A stretch of 64,000 nucleotides of DNA from CAVOHU01 sp963817885 (GCA_963817885.1 CAWFQE010000008.1:62001-126000), one strand, 5' to 3'; positions 23,309 to 32,477 are shown, numbered from the stretch's first letter. A program made the numbers and translations. The notes: generated by a model not told the origin, from the letters alone.

Positions 23309-25091
23309 CTACCGTCCGCCCGCCTCCGCAAGTTCGGCGAGCAGCCGATCACGCGCCTGCAACACGGTCGCCATCATCGCGGCCGGTGCGAGCTTGACCG
23401 TCGCCTTGGTGCGCCGGTCGCGCAGTTCGACCATGCCTTCCTTCAACCCGCGCGCGCCGACGACGATGCGGAGCGGGAACCCCAGCAGGTCAGCGTCCTT
23501 GAAGCGCACCCCGGGACTCAAGCCCTCGCGATCATCGAGCAGCACTTCGATGCCCGCGGCTTCCAGTTCCTGCTCGAGGCCGGTCGCCACAGAGAGAATG
23601 TCCGGCGTACCGGGGTCGAGGCAGACGATCTGCACGTGATACGGCGCCACCGGCCACGGCCAGACGATGCCGTCGGTGTCGTAGTTCTGCTCGACGACCG
23701 CCGCGATCGTCCGTGTGATGCCGATTCCGTAGCAGCCCATCACCATCGGGAGCTCGCGGCCCTCGGCGTCGAGGTAGGTGCAGTTCATCTTCGTCGAGTA
23801 CTTCGTCCCGAGCTTGAAGACCTGACCGACCTCGATGCCCCTGAACGCCTGGTAGTGCCCCTTCCCGCAGCGCGCGCAGCGATCGTGCTCCTGCGCGATC
23901 CGAAGATCGAAGAAGCCCTGGAACTGGCCGAGATCGCGATCCGGCTTGAAGCCGAAATGGTGATAGCCGGTCCGGTTGGCGCCACACGTCAGGTTGTACG
24001 CCGCCTGCAGGCTGCGGTCGGCGTACATCGGTATCTTCAGCTCGACCGGGCCGATGAACCCGCTGCGTGTCCCCGACAGATGCTCGGCCTCCTCGACCGG
24101 CACCAGCTCGAGTCCGTCGGCGCCGATGAGGTTCCGCAGCTTGATGACACTCGGCTCGTGGTCGCTGCGAAGCACCAGCCCGATCATCCACGTCGTTTCG
24201 CCCTTGTTCGCGGCGTAGAGATAGAACTTCGAGGCATGGTCGAGCGGCAGGCCGTCGTGCTCGTCGTCCCTGAAGGCCTTCGCCTGATCCTCCATGGCGA
24301 TGATGCCTGGCGTGAAGAAGTGGGACGGCTGAAGTGGCAGCACCGGCTCATTCCCGTAGGGGAACGGGATGGCTGGCGCCTCGGTCTTCTCGACGTTCGA
24401 CGTGTAGTCGCACGCGCTGCAGCTGAGGATCGCGTCTTCGCCCGACCCGGCCAGCACGTGGAACTCGTGCGTGAAGCTGCCGCCGATGGCACCGCTGTCG
24501 GCCTCCACGGGCCGGAATTTCACGCCCAATCCGCGCGAAGATGCGCTTGTAGGCGCTGAACATCGCCCAGTACTCGCGGTCGGCGTCCGCGTCGTCCACG
24601 TGGAAGGAGTAGCCGTCCTTCATGATGAACTCGCGGCCCCGCATGAGCCCGAAGCGCGGCCGGATTTCGTCGCGGAACTTGCCCTGGATCTGAAAGAGGC
24701 TGATGGGCAGCTGCCGGTAGCTCTTGATGCTGCGGCGCACGATGTCGGTGATGACCTCCTCGTGCGTCGGCCCGAGGCAGTAATCGGCCTCCTTGCGGTC
24801 CTTGAAGCGCAGGAGTTCCTGACCGTAGAACTGCCAGCGGGTCGACTCCTGCCAGAGCTCCGCGGGCTGCACCATGGGCATCAGCAGCTCCTGGCAGCCG
24901 TCCTTGGCGAGTTCCTCGCGGACGATGTCCTCGAACTTCCGGATGCTCCGCACCGCCAGCGGCAGGTAGCTGTAGATGCCGGCGGCAACTTTCTGGAGCA
25001 TGCCGGCGCGCATCATCAACTGCTGGCTGATGACATCGGCGTCTCGGGGCACTTCACGCAACGTCTGGATCAGGGCTTTCGACTGTCTCAT
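23309..25091 (-). CDS. proS: prolyl-tRNA synthetase, frame break near 24527
   Basis: Class II aminoacyl-tRNA synthetase of the bacterial type. Motif 1 region near the start (MRAGMLQKVAAGIYSYLPL), motif 2 (FRDEIRPRFGLMRGREFIMKD), and motif 3 near the end of the catalytic part (GCYGIGITRTIAAV). An inserted editing-type domain lies between them and the anticodon-binding domain at the C-terminus (VRFKDADLLGFPLRIVVG). The frame switches at about 24527: ARIG in one frame joins GVKFRPVEADSGAIGG in the next, consistent with one extra base. As the only copy seen of an essential gene, an assembly indel is the likeliest cause. Confidence 0.92.
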
Positions 25092-25200
25092 GATTTTGGC
25101 CTGGGGTGAGCGGAAGCCGGACGGGACTGCCGGCGGCCGATCGCATCGAGAGTCGAAGTCTACCAGACTCGGAAAGGCGTCGCGGTTCCTTGCCGGCGGC

Positions 25201-26187
25201 TCAGCGCCCGACCAGCTTCTGCAGGTGCTCGGGATACCGCGCCCCGTGGACCTCCATCTGCGACGCGGCCTGATCGATGTCACGCAGATCGTCAGCGCTC
25301 AGCCGAATCGGTGCCGCGCCGAGGTTTTCGTCCAGGCGGTGACGCTTCGTCGTCCCCGGAATCGGCACGATCCAGGGCTTCTGCGCCAGCAGCCAGGCGA
25401 GCGCGATCTGCGCCGGCGTGGCCTGCTTCCGCTCGGCAAAGTTCTTCAGCCAGCCGACGAAGGCCAGGTTTGCCTGGCGGTTCTCGGCGGTGAAGCGAGG
25501 GACCACGTTGCGGAAGTCTGTGCTGTCGAAGGTGGTCTGGGCGTCGATGGTGCCGGTAAGGAACCCCTTGCCAAGCGGGCTGAACGGCACGAACCCGATG
25601 CCGAGTTCCTCGAGCGTGGGGATCACCTCTTTCTCCGGTTCCCGCCACCACAGCGAGTACTCGCTCTGCAGGGCCGCCACCGGCTGGACGGCATGCGCGC
25701 GGCGAATCGTCTGCACGCCCGCTTCGGACAGACCGAAGTGCCTGACCTTGCCTTCGCGAATCAGGTCCTTGACCGCGCCCGCGACATCTTCGATCGGCAC
25801 GTCCGGATCGACGCGATGTTGATAGAGGAGATCGATTCGGTCGGTCCTCAGGCGTTTCAGCGACGCGTCCGCGACCTCGCGGATGTGCGCGGGCCGGCTG
25901 TCGAGCCCGGCCGACTTGCCGCCCTCGAACTTGAAGCCGAACTTCGTCGCGATGACCACCTCATCACGAACCGAGGCGAGGGCTTCGCCGACCACCTCTT
26001 CGTTCTTGAACGGGCCGTACGCTTCTGCGGTATCGAAGAAGGTCACGCCACGCTCGAAGGCTGCGCGGATCACCGCAATTCCGTCCTGCCGGCTCGTCTC
26101 GGGCCCATAGCCGAAGCTGATGCCCATGCAGCCGAAGCCGAGAGCCGACACTTCCAGGCCGTTCCCGCCCAACATTCGCTTCTGCAT
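25201..26187 (-). CDS. aldo/keto reductase
   Basis: A 328-aa NADPH-dependent oxidoreductase. TIM-barrel tetrad: Asp and Tyr in FFDTAEAYGPF, Lys in IATKFGF, His in LLYQHRVDP. The C-terminal NADP-binding part ends with PIPGTTKRHRLDENLGA. It is close to the AKR11/13-like YghZ/YajO group that reduces aldehydes. It lies 63 bp downstream of an alcohol dehydrogenase gene on the same strand. Confidence 0.93.
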   Translation of the reverse strand: MQKRMLGGNGLEVSALGFGCMGISFGYGPETSRQDGIAVIRAAFERGVTFFDTAEAYGPFKNEEVVGEALASVRDEVVIATKFGFKFEGGKSAGLDSRPAHIREVADASLKRLRTDRIDLLYQHRVDPDVPIEDVAGAVKDLIREGKVRHFGLSEAGVQTIRRAHAVQPVAALQSEYSLWWREPEKEVIPTLEELGIGFVPFSPLGKGFLTGTIDAQTTFDSTDFRNVVPRFTAENRQANLAFVGWLKNFAERKQATPAQIALAWLLAQKPWIVPIPGTTKRHRLDENLGAAPIRLSADDLRDIDQAASQMEVHGARYPEHLQKLVGR

Positions 26188-26250
26188 CTTCGGTTCTCCT
26201 CCCGAGCAACGCCGAGGGATGAGCGCGCAATTGGGTCTGCGCCGAGAGGA

Positions 26251-27270
26251 CTACGGGCGCAACAGCGTCTTGATCGCGCGGCGCTCGTCCATCGCGCGGT
26301 AGCCCTCTACCACCTGGTCGAGTGGCAGCCTCAAATCGAAGACCTTGCCGGGGTTGATCTTCCCCTTCAACACCATGTCGATGAGCGCGGGAAGGTAGCG
26401 GCGCACCGGAGCAGGGCCGCCGAGGATTTGAACGTGCGTGAAGAAGAGCTCGAGGCCGTCAAGACTGACGCCGTGCGGCACGCCAACGTAGCCCACCGAC
26501 CCGCCCGGGCGGGTCGAGCGGATCGCCTGGGTCATCGATTCCTGCGTGCCGACGCACTCCAGCACCGAGTCGGCGCCGATGCCGTTCGTCAGGTCCTTGA
26601 TACGGGCCACCCCCTCGTCGCCACGTTCGGTGACGATGTCGGTGGCGCCGAATTCGCGGGCGAGCTTCTGCCGTGCCGCGTGACGGCTCATGGCGATGAT
26701 CCGCTCGGCGCCCATCTGCTTTGCGGACATTACGCCGAGCAGGCCAACCGCACCGTCGCCAACGACGGCGACCGTCGCGCCAGGTTTCACCTTCGCTGCA
26801 TCGGCTGCGAACCAGCCGGTGCCCATGACGTCGGACAGCGCGAGCAGGCTCGGGACCATGTCCTCTGACGGAATGACCGCGGTGGCCACCAGCGTGCCGT
26901 CAGCGAGTGGAACGCGCAGCCGCGGCGCCTGCGCCCCGCCAACCAGCTCCTTGTGCTGGCACGATGTCTGGTAGCCGTTGCGGCAGTTGGGACACGTGTT
27001 GTCGGAGGCGAAGAACGATCCGATGACGAACTGGCCCGGCTTGATCGACTTCACCTCGCGGCCGACCTCCTCGACGATGCCGCAGTACTCGTGGCCGAAG
27101 GGCGTGGGCTCGGTGACAGGCTGAAGGCCACGGTAGGGCCACAGGTCGGACCCGCAGATGCAGGTGGCCGACACCTTGATGACGGCGTCGGTGGGATTGA
27201 CGATCGTCGGCGCCGCGCGCTCCTCGAATCGCACGTCGCGCGGGCCGTAAAGAACAGCTCCTCGCATCAT
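26251..27270 (-). CDS. zinc-dependent alcohol dehydrogenase family protein
   Basis: A 339-aa MDR-superfamily enzyme. Catalytic zinc ligands: Cys in TCICGSDLW and His-Glu in FGHEYCGIV. The structural zinc loop has cysteines in NTCPNCRNGYQTSC. The Rossmann dinucleotide motif is VAVVGDGAVGLLGV. These are typical of sorbitol/threonine-type dehydrogenases. It is in tandem with the aldo/keto reductase. Substrate unknown. Confidence 0.93.
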   Translation of the reverse strand: MMRGAVLYGPRDVRFEERAAPTIVNPTDAVIKVSATCICGSDLWPYRGLQPVTEPTPFGHEYCGIVEEVGREVKSIKPGQFVIGSFFASDNTCPNCRNGYQTSCQHKELVGGAQAPRLRVPLADGTLVATAVIPSEDMVPSLLALSDVMGTGWFAADAAKVKPGATVAVVGDGAVGLLGVMSAKQMGAERIIAMSRHAARQKLAREFGATDIVTERGDEGVARIKDLTNGIGADSVLECVGTQESMTQAIRSTRPGGSVGYVGVPHGVSLDGLELFFTHVQILGGPAPVRRYLPALIDMVLKGKINPGKVFDLRLPLDQVVEGYRAMDERRAIKTLLRP

Positions 27271-27352
27271 TTCACCGTCCTTCGTAATGCTGGCCCGCCT
27301 CCGCTCGACTCGTAGTCTCGCGAGCTTCGGCGAGGCCTCGTCGTGGCTGCCG

Positions 27353-27466
27353 TCAATGCTCAGGCAGCGAAGGCGGGTCGTTGACCTTTTCCATCCAGTC
27401 GACCGCCTTGCCGTCGAGTTGGTCCTGGAGCGCGATGTGCGTCATCGCCGTTGTCGGCGACGCGCT
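27353..27466 (-). pseudogene. C-terminal remnant of a cupin-domain protein
   Basis: The frame reads SASPTTAMTHIALQDQLDGK followed by AVDWMEKVND, which matches the distinctive tail of cupin proteins of the mandelonitrile-lyase / carboxymuconolactone-decarboxylase-associated type (pattern H-G-A-x-P-T-T-x-M-T-H-I-A). The metal-binding beta-barrel that should precede it is missing. It is assigned from memory of the family; a short match, so moderate confidence only. Confidence 0.4.
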
Positions 27467-27521
27467 GAGGATCCCGGCCCTGCCTGAGTGCGTCGACCTG
27501 CTGGAGCGCCTCGCCGTCCCG

Positions 27522-27917
27522 TCAGAGAGCGACAAGCACCCACTCCGATTCGACCTTCGCCTCGTGGGTGTGAATGGATTCGGTGCGGATGTGCTGCATC
27601 AGCAGCCCGACGTTCATGAGAAGCGCGCCCGTCCGGGGCGGCGGCGTCTCGTCGCCCAGGTTGGGTGGCACCGGTCCCGAGAGCGCCTCGCCGGTGGCGA
27701 CGTCGAACTGGGCGCAGTGCATGGCGCAGGTGAGGATCGTGCCCTCGAGCGTTCCCATCTCCAGAGGCGCGTTCATGTGGCCGCAGCGTCGGTCGATCGC
27801 GTAGAAGGTCCCGCCGCAGTTGCAGATCACGAGCTCCCGGCCGTTGATCTCGACCGCCTTCATTCCTCCCGGTGCGACCTCGGCGGTCCTGATAGCCTGG
27901 ATGAACGTGTCACTCAA
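27522..27917 (-). CDS. Rieske [2Fe-2S] ferredoxin-like protein
   Basis: A 131-aa soluble Rieske protein. Cluster ligands: CGH in RRCGHMNAPLEMG and CAMHC in ILTCAMHCAQFD, the two-Cys/two-His pattern. An extra cysteine pair lies just before (ICNCGGTF). After the Rieske fold there is a C-terminal extension of about 45 residues (TGALLMNVGLLMQHIRTESIH). It is the last gene of a four-gene redox run; its start overlaps the FTR-like stop by 8 bp. It probably carries electrons to or from the FTR-like protein. Confidence 0.88.
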   Translation of the reverse strand: MSDTFIQAIRTAEVAPGGMKAVEINGRELVICNCGGTFYAIDRRCGHMNAPLEMGTLEGTILTCAMHCAQFDVATGEALSGPVPPNLGDETPPPRTGALLMNVGLLMQHIRTESIHTHEAKVESEWVLVAL

Positions 27918-28245
27918 TGCCCAGCTCCTTCGCCGGCACCTGCGGCAGGCTGTCCGGGTCGGTGACGTCCTGGTGGACGAACAGCCCGCACCAGCAGCGC
28001 TTCATGGCATCGAAATGCCTGCGGTGAAACGGAATGCAGGGGCAGACGATCTGCATGTCCCGGGAGCGGTCGTGCCTGATCGGCTGGCAGGGACAGAAGG
28101 GCACGCCGTGCTTGCTCTCGAGCGTCACTTCCTGCTCGAGCAGGAACTCCGCCAGCTCGGTGTCCGGCGTGAACTTGAAGCCCAGCGGCTCGACGACCTT
28201 GCCGTAGAGCTGCCTCAGCGCCTTCTTTCTGGATTCGGTGTTCAT
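27910..28245 (-). CDS. ferredoxin-thioredoxin reductase catalytic-chain-like protein
   Basis: A 111-aa FTR beta-like protein. It has the three paired-cysteine motifs: CPC at 51-53, CPC at 68-70 and CWC at 84-86. In plant and cyanobacterial FTR the equivalent cysteines bind a [4Fe-4S] cluster beside a redox-active disulfide, reducing thioredoxin with ferredoxin electrons. The spacing here (14 and 13 residues) differs from the canonical 16 and 8, and CWC replaces CHC. There is no FTR alpha chain nearby. Start at MNTESRKK; 13 bp after the glutaredoxin gene. Confidence 0.88.
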   Translation of the reverse strand: MNTESRKKALRQLYGKVVEPLGFKFTPDTELAEFLLEQEVTLESKHGVPFCPCQPIRHDRSRDMQIVCPCIPFHRRHFDAMKRCWCGLFVHQDVTDPDSLPQVPAKELGIE

Positions 28246-28258
28246 TCGGCACCGTCCC

Positions 28259-28504
28259 CTAAAGGCCCAACAGCTCGGCGTAGCGGGCAGGCTGGTAGCC
28301 TTCGACAATCCGGTCGCCGATCCGCACGAACGGAAAGCCGTTGGCGCCCGCGGCCTCGAGTTCGCGCATGATCTGGTCCTGAGTCGGCGCGTCGGCGAGG
28401 TCGTAGTCGACGAACTCGAAGGGCACGTTGTGCTCGGTGAAGTATTTCTTCGTCTTCCTGCACCAGGGACAGGTGGACAGCGTGTACATGGAGACCTTCT
28501 TCAT
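28259..28504 (-). CDS. glutaredoxin
   Basis: An 81-aa glutaredoxin with active site CPWC (Cys12, Cys15), the cis-Pro motif NGFPFVRIGD, and the glutathione-site-like EGYQPARY. CPWC is rarer than CPYC. It lies between two Rieske genes and directly upstream of the FTR-like gene, suggesting it is the disulfide partner of that reductase in place of thioredoxin. Confidence 0.92.
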   Translation of the reverse strand: MKKVSMYTLSTCPWCRKTKKYFTEHNVPFEFVDYDLADAPTQDQIMRELEAAGANGFPFVRIGDRIVEGYQPARYAELLGL

Positions 28505-28516
28505 CGGAGCTTCCTT

Positions 28517-28822
28517 TCAGGCTAGGGCGACGAACAGTTTTCCGGCCTCGGCCCGCACGCCGTAGACCGCAAGGCCGAGCTCGGGCGCGTCGAGGAACCG
28601 GCCGGTCCGGATGTCGAAGCGCCAGTCATGGCAGGAGCAGGTGATGGTGTGGCCGTTCAGGACACCGCCGCGCAGCGGACAGGCCATGTGCGCGCACTTG
28701 CCCGACACGGCATAGAGCGCGCCGCCCACGCGCGCGATGACGACGGCGACCCCCAGCGGGTAGACCGGCGCCATGCCGCCCTCCGGCAACTCCGTCTCTT
28801 CCATCACGTAGGTCCACGTCAA
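28517..28822 (-). CDS. Rieske [2Fe-2S] ferredoxin-like protein
   Basis: A protein of about 101 aa. Rieske ligands: CAH in GKCAHMACPLRGG and CSCH in ITCSCHDWRFD. A TTG start at 28822 is preferred because GGGGAGAAG lies just upstream; ATG 28804 is the alternative. It resembles the small Rieske subunits of nitrite reductase or aromatic dioxygenase electron carriers. It is the first gene of the Rieske / glutaredoxin / FTR-like / Rieske run. Confidence 0.88.
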   Translation of the reverse strand: MTWTYVMEETELPEGGMAPVYPLGVAVVIARVGGALYAVSGKCAHMACPLRGGVLNGHTITCSCHDWRFDIRTGRFLDAPELGLAVYGVRAEAGKLFVALA

Positions 28823-29395
28823 GGTCTTCTCCCCGCAGCCCCCGTCACCTCGCCTGCACGCGGCCGGACCATCCGACCGCGTCTCATGGCGCCGATGGCC
28901 GAGGCCACGACCTAGTCCCCGGCAGCCTCTGGTGCCTGGTGCAGTGCGCCGCCACGGGCACCGCATCCAGGCGCTTCGTCTCGATTGGCCAGACGTTGGT
29001 GCGGCGAAGACTCCGCTGATACACACGCCCGTTCTGGACGAGGCGCTCAGAGGTGCCCTTCCGAGCGCGACACTCGAAACGGGTGTGAAATCCTCGATGC
29101 TCTGATTATACAGTTTCGCGATCGGGGTTCGTGCGGATGGCGGGGGCAGGGATTCGTCGGCCGAGGGACGGACCGAGGCGGTCTGCGCCCTTCACCTGGC
29201 CTGCTTCGGGGTTCATCGTCGCAATCGGCCCGGAGGTCTGCCTCCCCATGCGCGCCGCAACCCCGCCGGCAGCGCGATCGGCCACAAAGAGGGTACAGCG
29301 CCGGGCGTAGGCATAGAACCCGCGAGGCCTATCGGCGACGCGCCTTGTACGCTTGGACTGGACGGGGGGGCTCCCGGCCGCTTCGGTCTGCCGTT
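28823..29395. other. 573-bp intergenic region
   Basis: No gene recognised. On the minus strand a perfect TATAAT occurs at 29110-29105, a possible -10 for the redox operon with a leader of about 275 nt. The matching -35 is poor. Nothing else stands out. Confidence 0.35.
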
Positions 29396-30799
29396 CTATC
29401 TCGCCCGCGCCAGACACCGCCGGTAGTCGTTCGTCGCTGTCTCGATTTGGCTGTTCAGGTCGCGGATCCTCCGCGCGAGGTCGGCCTTCATCGAGGGGCT
29501 TGCACGATCCAGCCTGGCTTGCCACCTGTCGCGGTCGCGCTCGAGCGACGTAATCCGGGCGCGAATCTCCTTGCATTCGGCCGGCATCACCACGCCGACC
29601 GCCGGCGGCGGCGGCTCCGTCAGGTTCGTCAGACGGTCCGGCGGGAGATGGCCAATCCCGCGGATCTCGGTCTTACGTTTCGCAACCTTCACCGCATTGC
29701 CGGAATTGCCCTCGAGGGTCCATGCCCGATCGTGGGAAGCCTCATAGGCCAGGAACATGCCGCTGTGGTTCTTCTTGCCGTCGCCATCCGTGTCCATGAC
29801 CAGGTAATCACCGGGGACGGCGGCGGTCGCGAGCTGGGTTTCCGGCAGGAACGAGCGGGCGTTCCGGAAGTACTCGATCATCTCATCCCACGAGTCGCGG
29901 CCTGCCATGCGCCGAAGGTTGGTCTTCGTCACCCACACGTAGAACTCGGTGCACCACGCCTCGTCTCGATCGGCCCCGTAGCGGGTGCCATCCGGATCCA
30001 CCGTGCCCCGGTACCCCACCATGCCCTGATTTGACGCTCGGTACTCCGCGAAGCCTCGTTCAATGATCGTCGCCCGGGTGCGCCCTTCGGCGCCCTGCCC
30101 GTCGGTGATCGTGTAGTGCCAGTCGCTGTCGGCGAGCACCGGTCCTATTGGCTGGTAGTTTCCGTTTCCGTCTCGCGTGAGGAACGTCACCTGGGCGCGG
30201 TAGGCAGTCAGCGGGGCCAGGTTCGACACCGCGAGCTGAACGGTGTGCCGGTTGCCGGACGGATGGACCGCGAACTTCCCGGTCTGCCGCAGGTTGTCCG
30301 AATCCGCGAGGCTGGCGTAGGAGACCTGGGCGAAGAGTTCCGAGGCGTGGTCGAGGGCCGCCTGGGAGTTGATATCGACCTGGAAGCGGAAGGATGACGT
30401 CGTGTTCGGTCGCGCCTCGAACATCGGCTCGTCGGTCACTCCGTCGCAATCGTCGTCATGGGCGTTGAAGCCGACCTCGGCGTGCTTCGGGTGGACGTTT
30501 TCGTCACGGTCGTTGCAGTCGTCGATGAACTTGACGTAGCCCGCCGGGCAGTTCAGGCGCAAGCCGCCGCTGAATGAGAATTGGCGATACGCCGTCTTCG
30601 TATCGGGGTCGGAGCTCTGGAGACCCGCCCACCCATCACCATCGTGGTCGAAACCCTTGCTGTAGCACTTCATCTCCTGGTCGGCGCCGGCGAGCGCGAA
30701 GACCAACGACACGGCGCCGAGGATGACCAGGACGGGAACGAGCAACCGCATCGCCAGAGACAGCCGTGTGACCTTGCCTGCACCTGTCATGACAACCAC
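29396..30799 (-). CDS. exported CHAP-like protein with MopE-type metal-binding motifs
   Basis: A 467-aa protein. N-terminal TM or signal (AMRLLVPVLVILGAVSLVFALAG). Residues about 45-125 hold Asp-rich calcium or copper-site motifs (FDHDGDGWAG; DDCNDRDENVHP; AHDDDCDGVTDE) like MopE repeats. A fibronectin-like beta region follows. About residues 275-390 look like a papain-fold CHAP/NlpC domain: Cys in EAWCTEFYVWV, His in KKNHSGMFLAY, Asn in LEGNSGNAV. The C-terminus is a coiled coil (ARITSLERDRDRWQARLDR). CHAP domains are peptidoglycan amidases or endopeptidases. It is the last gene of the sigma / CHAT cluster. Confidence 0.75.
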   Translation of the reverse strand: MVVMTGAGKVTRLSLAMRLLVPVLVILGAVSLVFALAGADQEMKCYSKGFDHDGDGWAGLQSSDPDTKTAYRQFSFSGGLRLNCPAGYVKFIDDCNDRDENVHPKHAEVGFNAHDDDCDGVTDEPMFEARPNTTSSFRFQVDINSQAALDHASELFAQVSYASLADSDNLRQTGKFAVHPSGNRHTVQLAVSNLAPLTAYRAQVTFLTRDGNGNYQPIGPVLADSDWHYTITDGQGAEGRTRATIIERGFAEYRASNQGMVGYRGTVDPDGTRYGADRDEAWCTEFYVWVTKTNLRRMAGRDSWDEMIEYFRNARSFLPETQLATAAVPGDYLVMDTDGDGKKNHSGMFLAYEASHDRAWTLEGNSGNAVKVAKRKTEIRGIGHLPPDRLTNLTEPPPPAVGVVMPAECKEIRARITSLERDRDRWQARLDRASPSMKADLARRIRDLNSQIETATNDYRRCLARAR

Positions 30800-30830
30800 T
30801 CTCCTCTCGATGACGCCGGGGCTTAAGCGC

Positions 30831-30978
30831 GGCGCTCGGTTCAGTCGAGTACACGCCAGGAATGGAGCACGTGGGCTTCCGCCTTCGCGAGACGCTTCGG
30901 CGGACCGCCGTAGCCTGGGCGGAGGCGGCTAGCCCGGGTGCCCGGGGCTCACGATCTCATTACGGGTGAGCCCCGGGA
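30831..30978. repeat. dispersed repeat copy 2, interrupted by a nested palindromic insert
   Basis: A second copy of the 17546-17642 repeat. After GTGGGCTTC (to 30879) about 50 bp (30880-30930) are inserted, rich in CGCCTTCG / CTTCGGCGG inverted arms. The original repeat then resumes and ends in the same 12-bp inverted repeat (30941-30952 with 30966-30977). It lies between the CHAP gene and the gene upstream of it. Confidence 0.7.
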
Positions 30979-30992
30979 TTAGGGGGCAACGG

Positions 30993-31484
30993 CTACTTGG
31001 GATTGGGCGGTTGGCGCAGCGGAGGCGGCTCCGTGAGCCTGAAGTCGATCGTTCCCGCGATTGGCGGCACCCTTACCTCACTCGATGCCGGCGAGTACCG
31101 GCTGGCGATCCGTCCCGACGGACAAGGCGTTCCCGGGCAAACGGTGAAGGTCGCCGGACAGAGTTCACGGAAGTTGTATCGCCCTTCGCGATCGGTGCGG
31201 GTGTTGGCCACACGGTTGCCCGCCCGATCGAGCAACTGCACCTGGATGCCACGCAAGCCGGACGGCCTCGGCGGTCCCTTCAGGAGATCGCCGACGTGTT
31301 GAAAGACCAGTCCGCTGATGCTGAGCCGACAGTTCTGCGGGCGTTCGGCGCCGACTCCTACCGCCGGAGACCCCTGTTTTGGCGGCAGCGGCTGGGCTGC
31401 CACTGCAGCGGGCATCAGCCAGATGGTGACGAACGCCAAGAGGACGCCGCGCCATGCCAAGCGGGCACAGGTTGAAGCGTGCAT
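30993..31484 (-). CDS. secreted protein with carboxypeptidase-regulatory / SdrD B-like domain
   Basis: A 163-aa exported protein. Signal peptide: RLAWRGVLLAFVTIWLMPAAVAA. Four cysteines. The core reads LRGIQVQLLDRAGNRVANTR followed by TDREGRYNFRELCP, the pattern of prealbumin-like Cna-B / CarboxypepD_reg domains. The C-terminal tail is proline-rich. It is probably a surface or periplasmic binding module. It lies 18 bp after the IPT/TIG gene and is presumably co-transcribed with it. Confidence 0.72.
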   Translation of the reverse strand: MHASTCARLAWRGVLLAFVTIWLMPAAVAAQPLPPKQGSPAVGVGAERPQNCRLSISGLVFQHVGDLLKGPPRPSGLRGIQVQLLDRAGNRVANTRTDREGRYNFRELCPATFTVCPGTPCPSGRIASRYSPASSEVRVPPIAGTIDFRLTEPPPLRQPPNPK

Positions 31485-31502
31485 CTCTCTCCTCCTTGTT
31501 GC

Positions 31503-32477
31503 TCACTCGTGTAAGATTCGCGGGCCGGCGCCCGGGTCCTCTGCATTCGCTGGCGCCCGGGTGTCGACCCGATCGCCGGCATTCACCGGATCGCACCGCA
31601 GATTGTGATCGTCTTGTCGATGTTGCTGATCCACCGATGGCCGGCATCCTGGATGCCGATGTAAGTACCACCGCTCGTTCTCGATCCGCGGATCGTCTGG
31701 CACCACCAGCCGAAGCCGCGAGTCCGTCCACTCGACGACGCGAAGCGTCACGCTCAACCCGTGGCCGCCGAGCACCGCCAGCCGGCTTCCTTGCGGTGCT
31801 CCGAACCGTGCCCCTCGTATCGTGACGACACCTCCTTTGTCCACGCAGGACCGCTGCTCGATGCCGGTGATGACCGCCTCGAGACCGCGCTCGTCCGCAG
31901 CCTTGGCAGGTGGGGGCGGCTGCCCGCCGGTAGCCTGGCCTGCCGGCCGCGGGGTCGGGTCCTGGCCCGGGTCGGCACGCCGGGCCGGCGGCGGCGGTGC
32001 GGCGCGCTGCTGCGCGGTCATGGGTCGCGCTCCAGCATCCGAACAGCCTTGCTGTCGGCAGATGCCCGTGGTTCGATTCAGGTCCCAACCAGCCGGGCAC
32101 TCCGCCGCATGATGGCTGCGGTACCCTCCGATGCCCGAGGGTCCGCTCTCGCAACGGCCGTCGCGAAAGCGTTCATCGCGGTCGCAGGCGGGTTGATAGC
32201 AGCAGTCCACCTTCACGCACGACTGCCCGTCGAGCCGCCACCCTTCAGGACAGATCGGCTCGCGCGGAACGTAGTAGCTTCGCCATCCGACGATCGGCGT
32301 CGAGATCTCGCACCGCCCGCTGCGTTCATCGCCGTGATAGAGGTAGCCTCCGAGGCAGATGCGCTCCGTGCAGGGGTCGCGCTGCGCCAGAACGTGGGTG
32401 GCGACGGCGCTCACGAGTACCGCGGTGATGCCCGCAATCAGCCGCCGACGCACGCACGACGAGGTGAGTTGTGCCAT
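31503..32477 (-). CDS. secreted Cys-rich protein with IPT/TIG-like domain, likely frame break near 31675
   Basis: A 324-aa frame. Signal peptide: RRRLIAGITAVLVSAVATHVLA. An N-terminal cysteine-rich region of about 120 residues contains repeated CPEGW / CPAGW motifs. A proline-rich linker follows, then an IPT/TIG-type beta domain (GVVTIRGARFGAPQGSRLAV, VVEWTDSRLRLVVPDD). After IENER the present frame becomes His- and Arg-rich and unlike a protein. The next frame reads TYIGIQDAGHRWISNI, then DKTITICGAIR and a stop at 31583, a natural IPT ending, so an indel near 31675 is likely. Confidence 0.68.
   Translation of the reverse strand: MAQLTSSCVRRRLIAGITAVLVSAVATHVLAQRDPCTERICLGGYLYHGDERSGRCEISTPIVGWRSYYVPREPICPEGWRLDGQSCVKVDCCYQPACDRDERFRDGRCESGPSGIGGYRSHHAAECPAGWDLNRTTGICRQQGCSDAGARPMTAQQRAAPPPPARRADPGQDPTPRPAGQATGGQPPPPAKAADERGLEAVITGIEQRSCVDKGGVVTIRGARFGAPQGSRLAVLGGHGLSVTLRVVEWTDSRLRLVVPDDPRIENERWYLHRHPGCRPSVDQQHRQDDHNLRCDPVNAGDRVDTRAPANAEDPGAGPRILHE

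Noticed and set aside
24976..26868. 630-codon plus-strand frame
   Set aside because: Opposite proS, aldo/keto reductase and alcohol dehydrogenase; no motifs.
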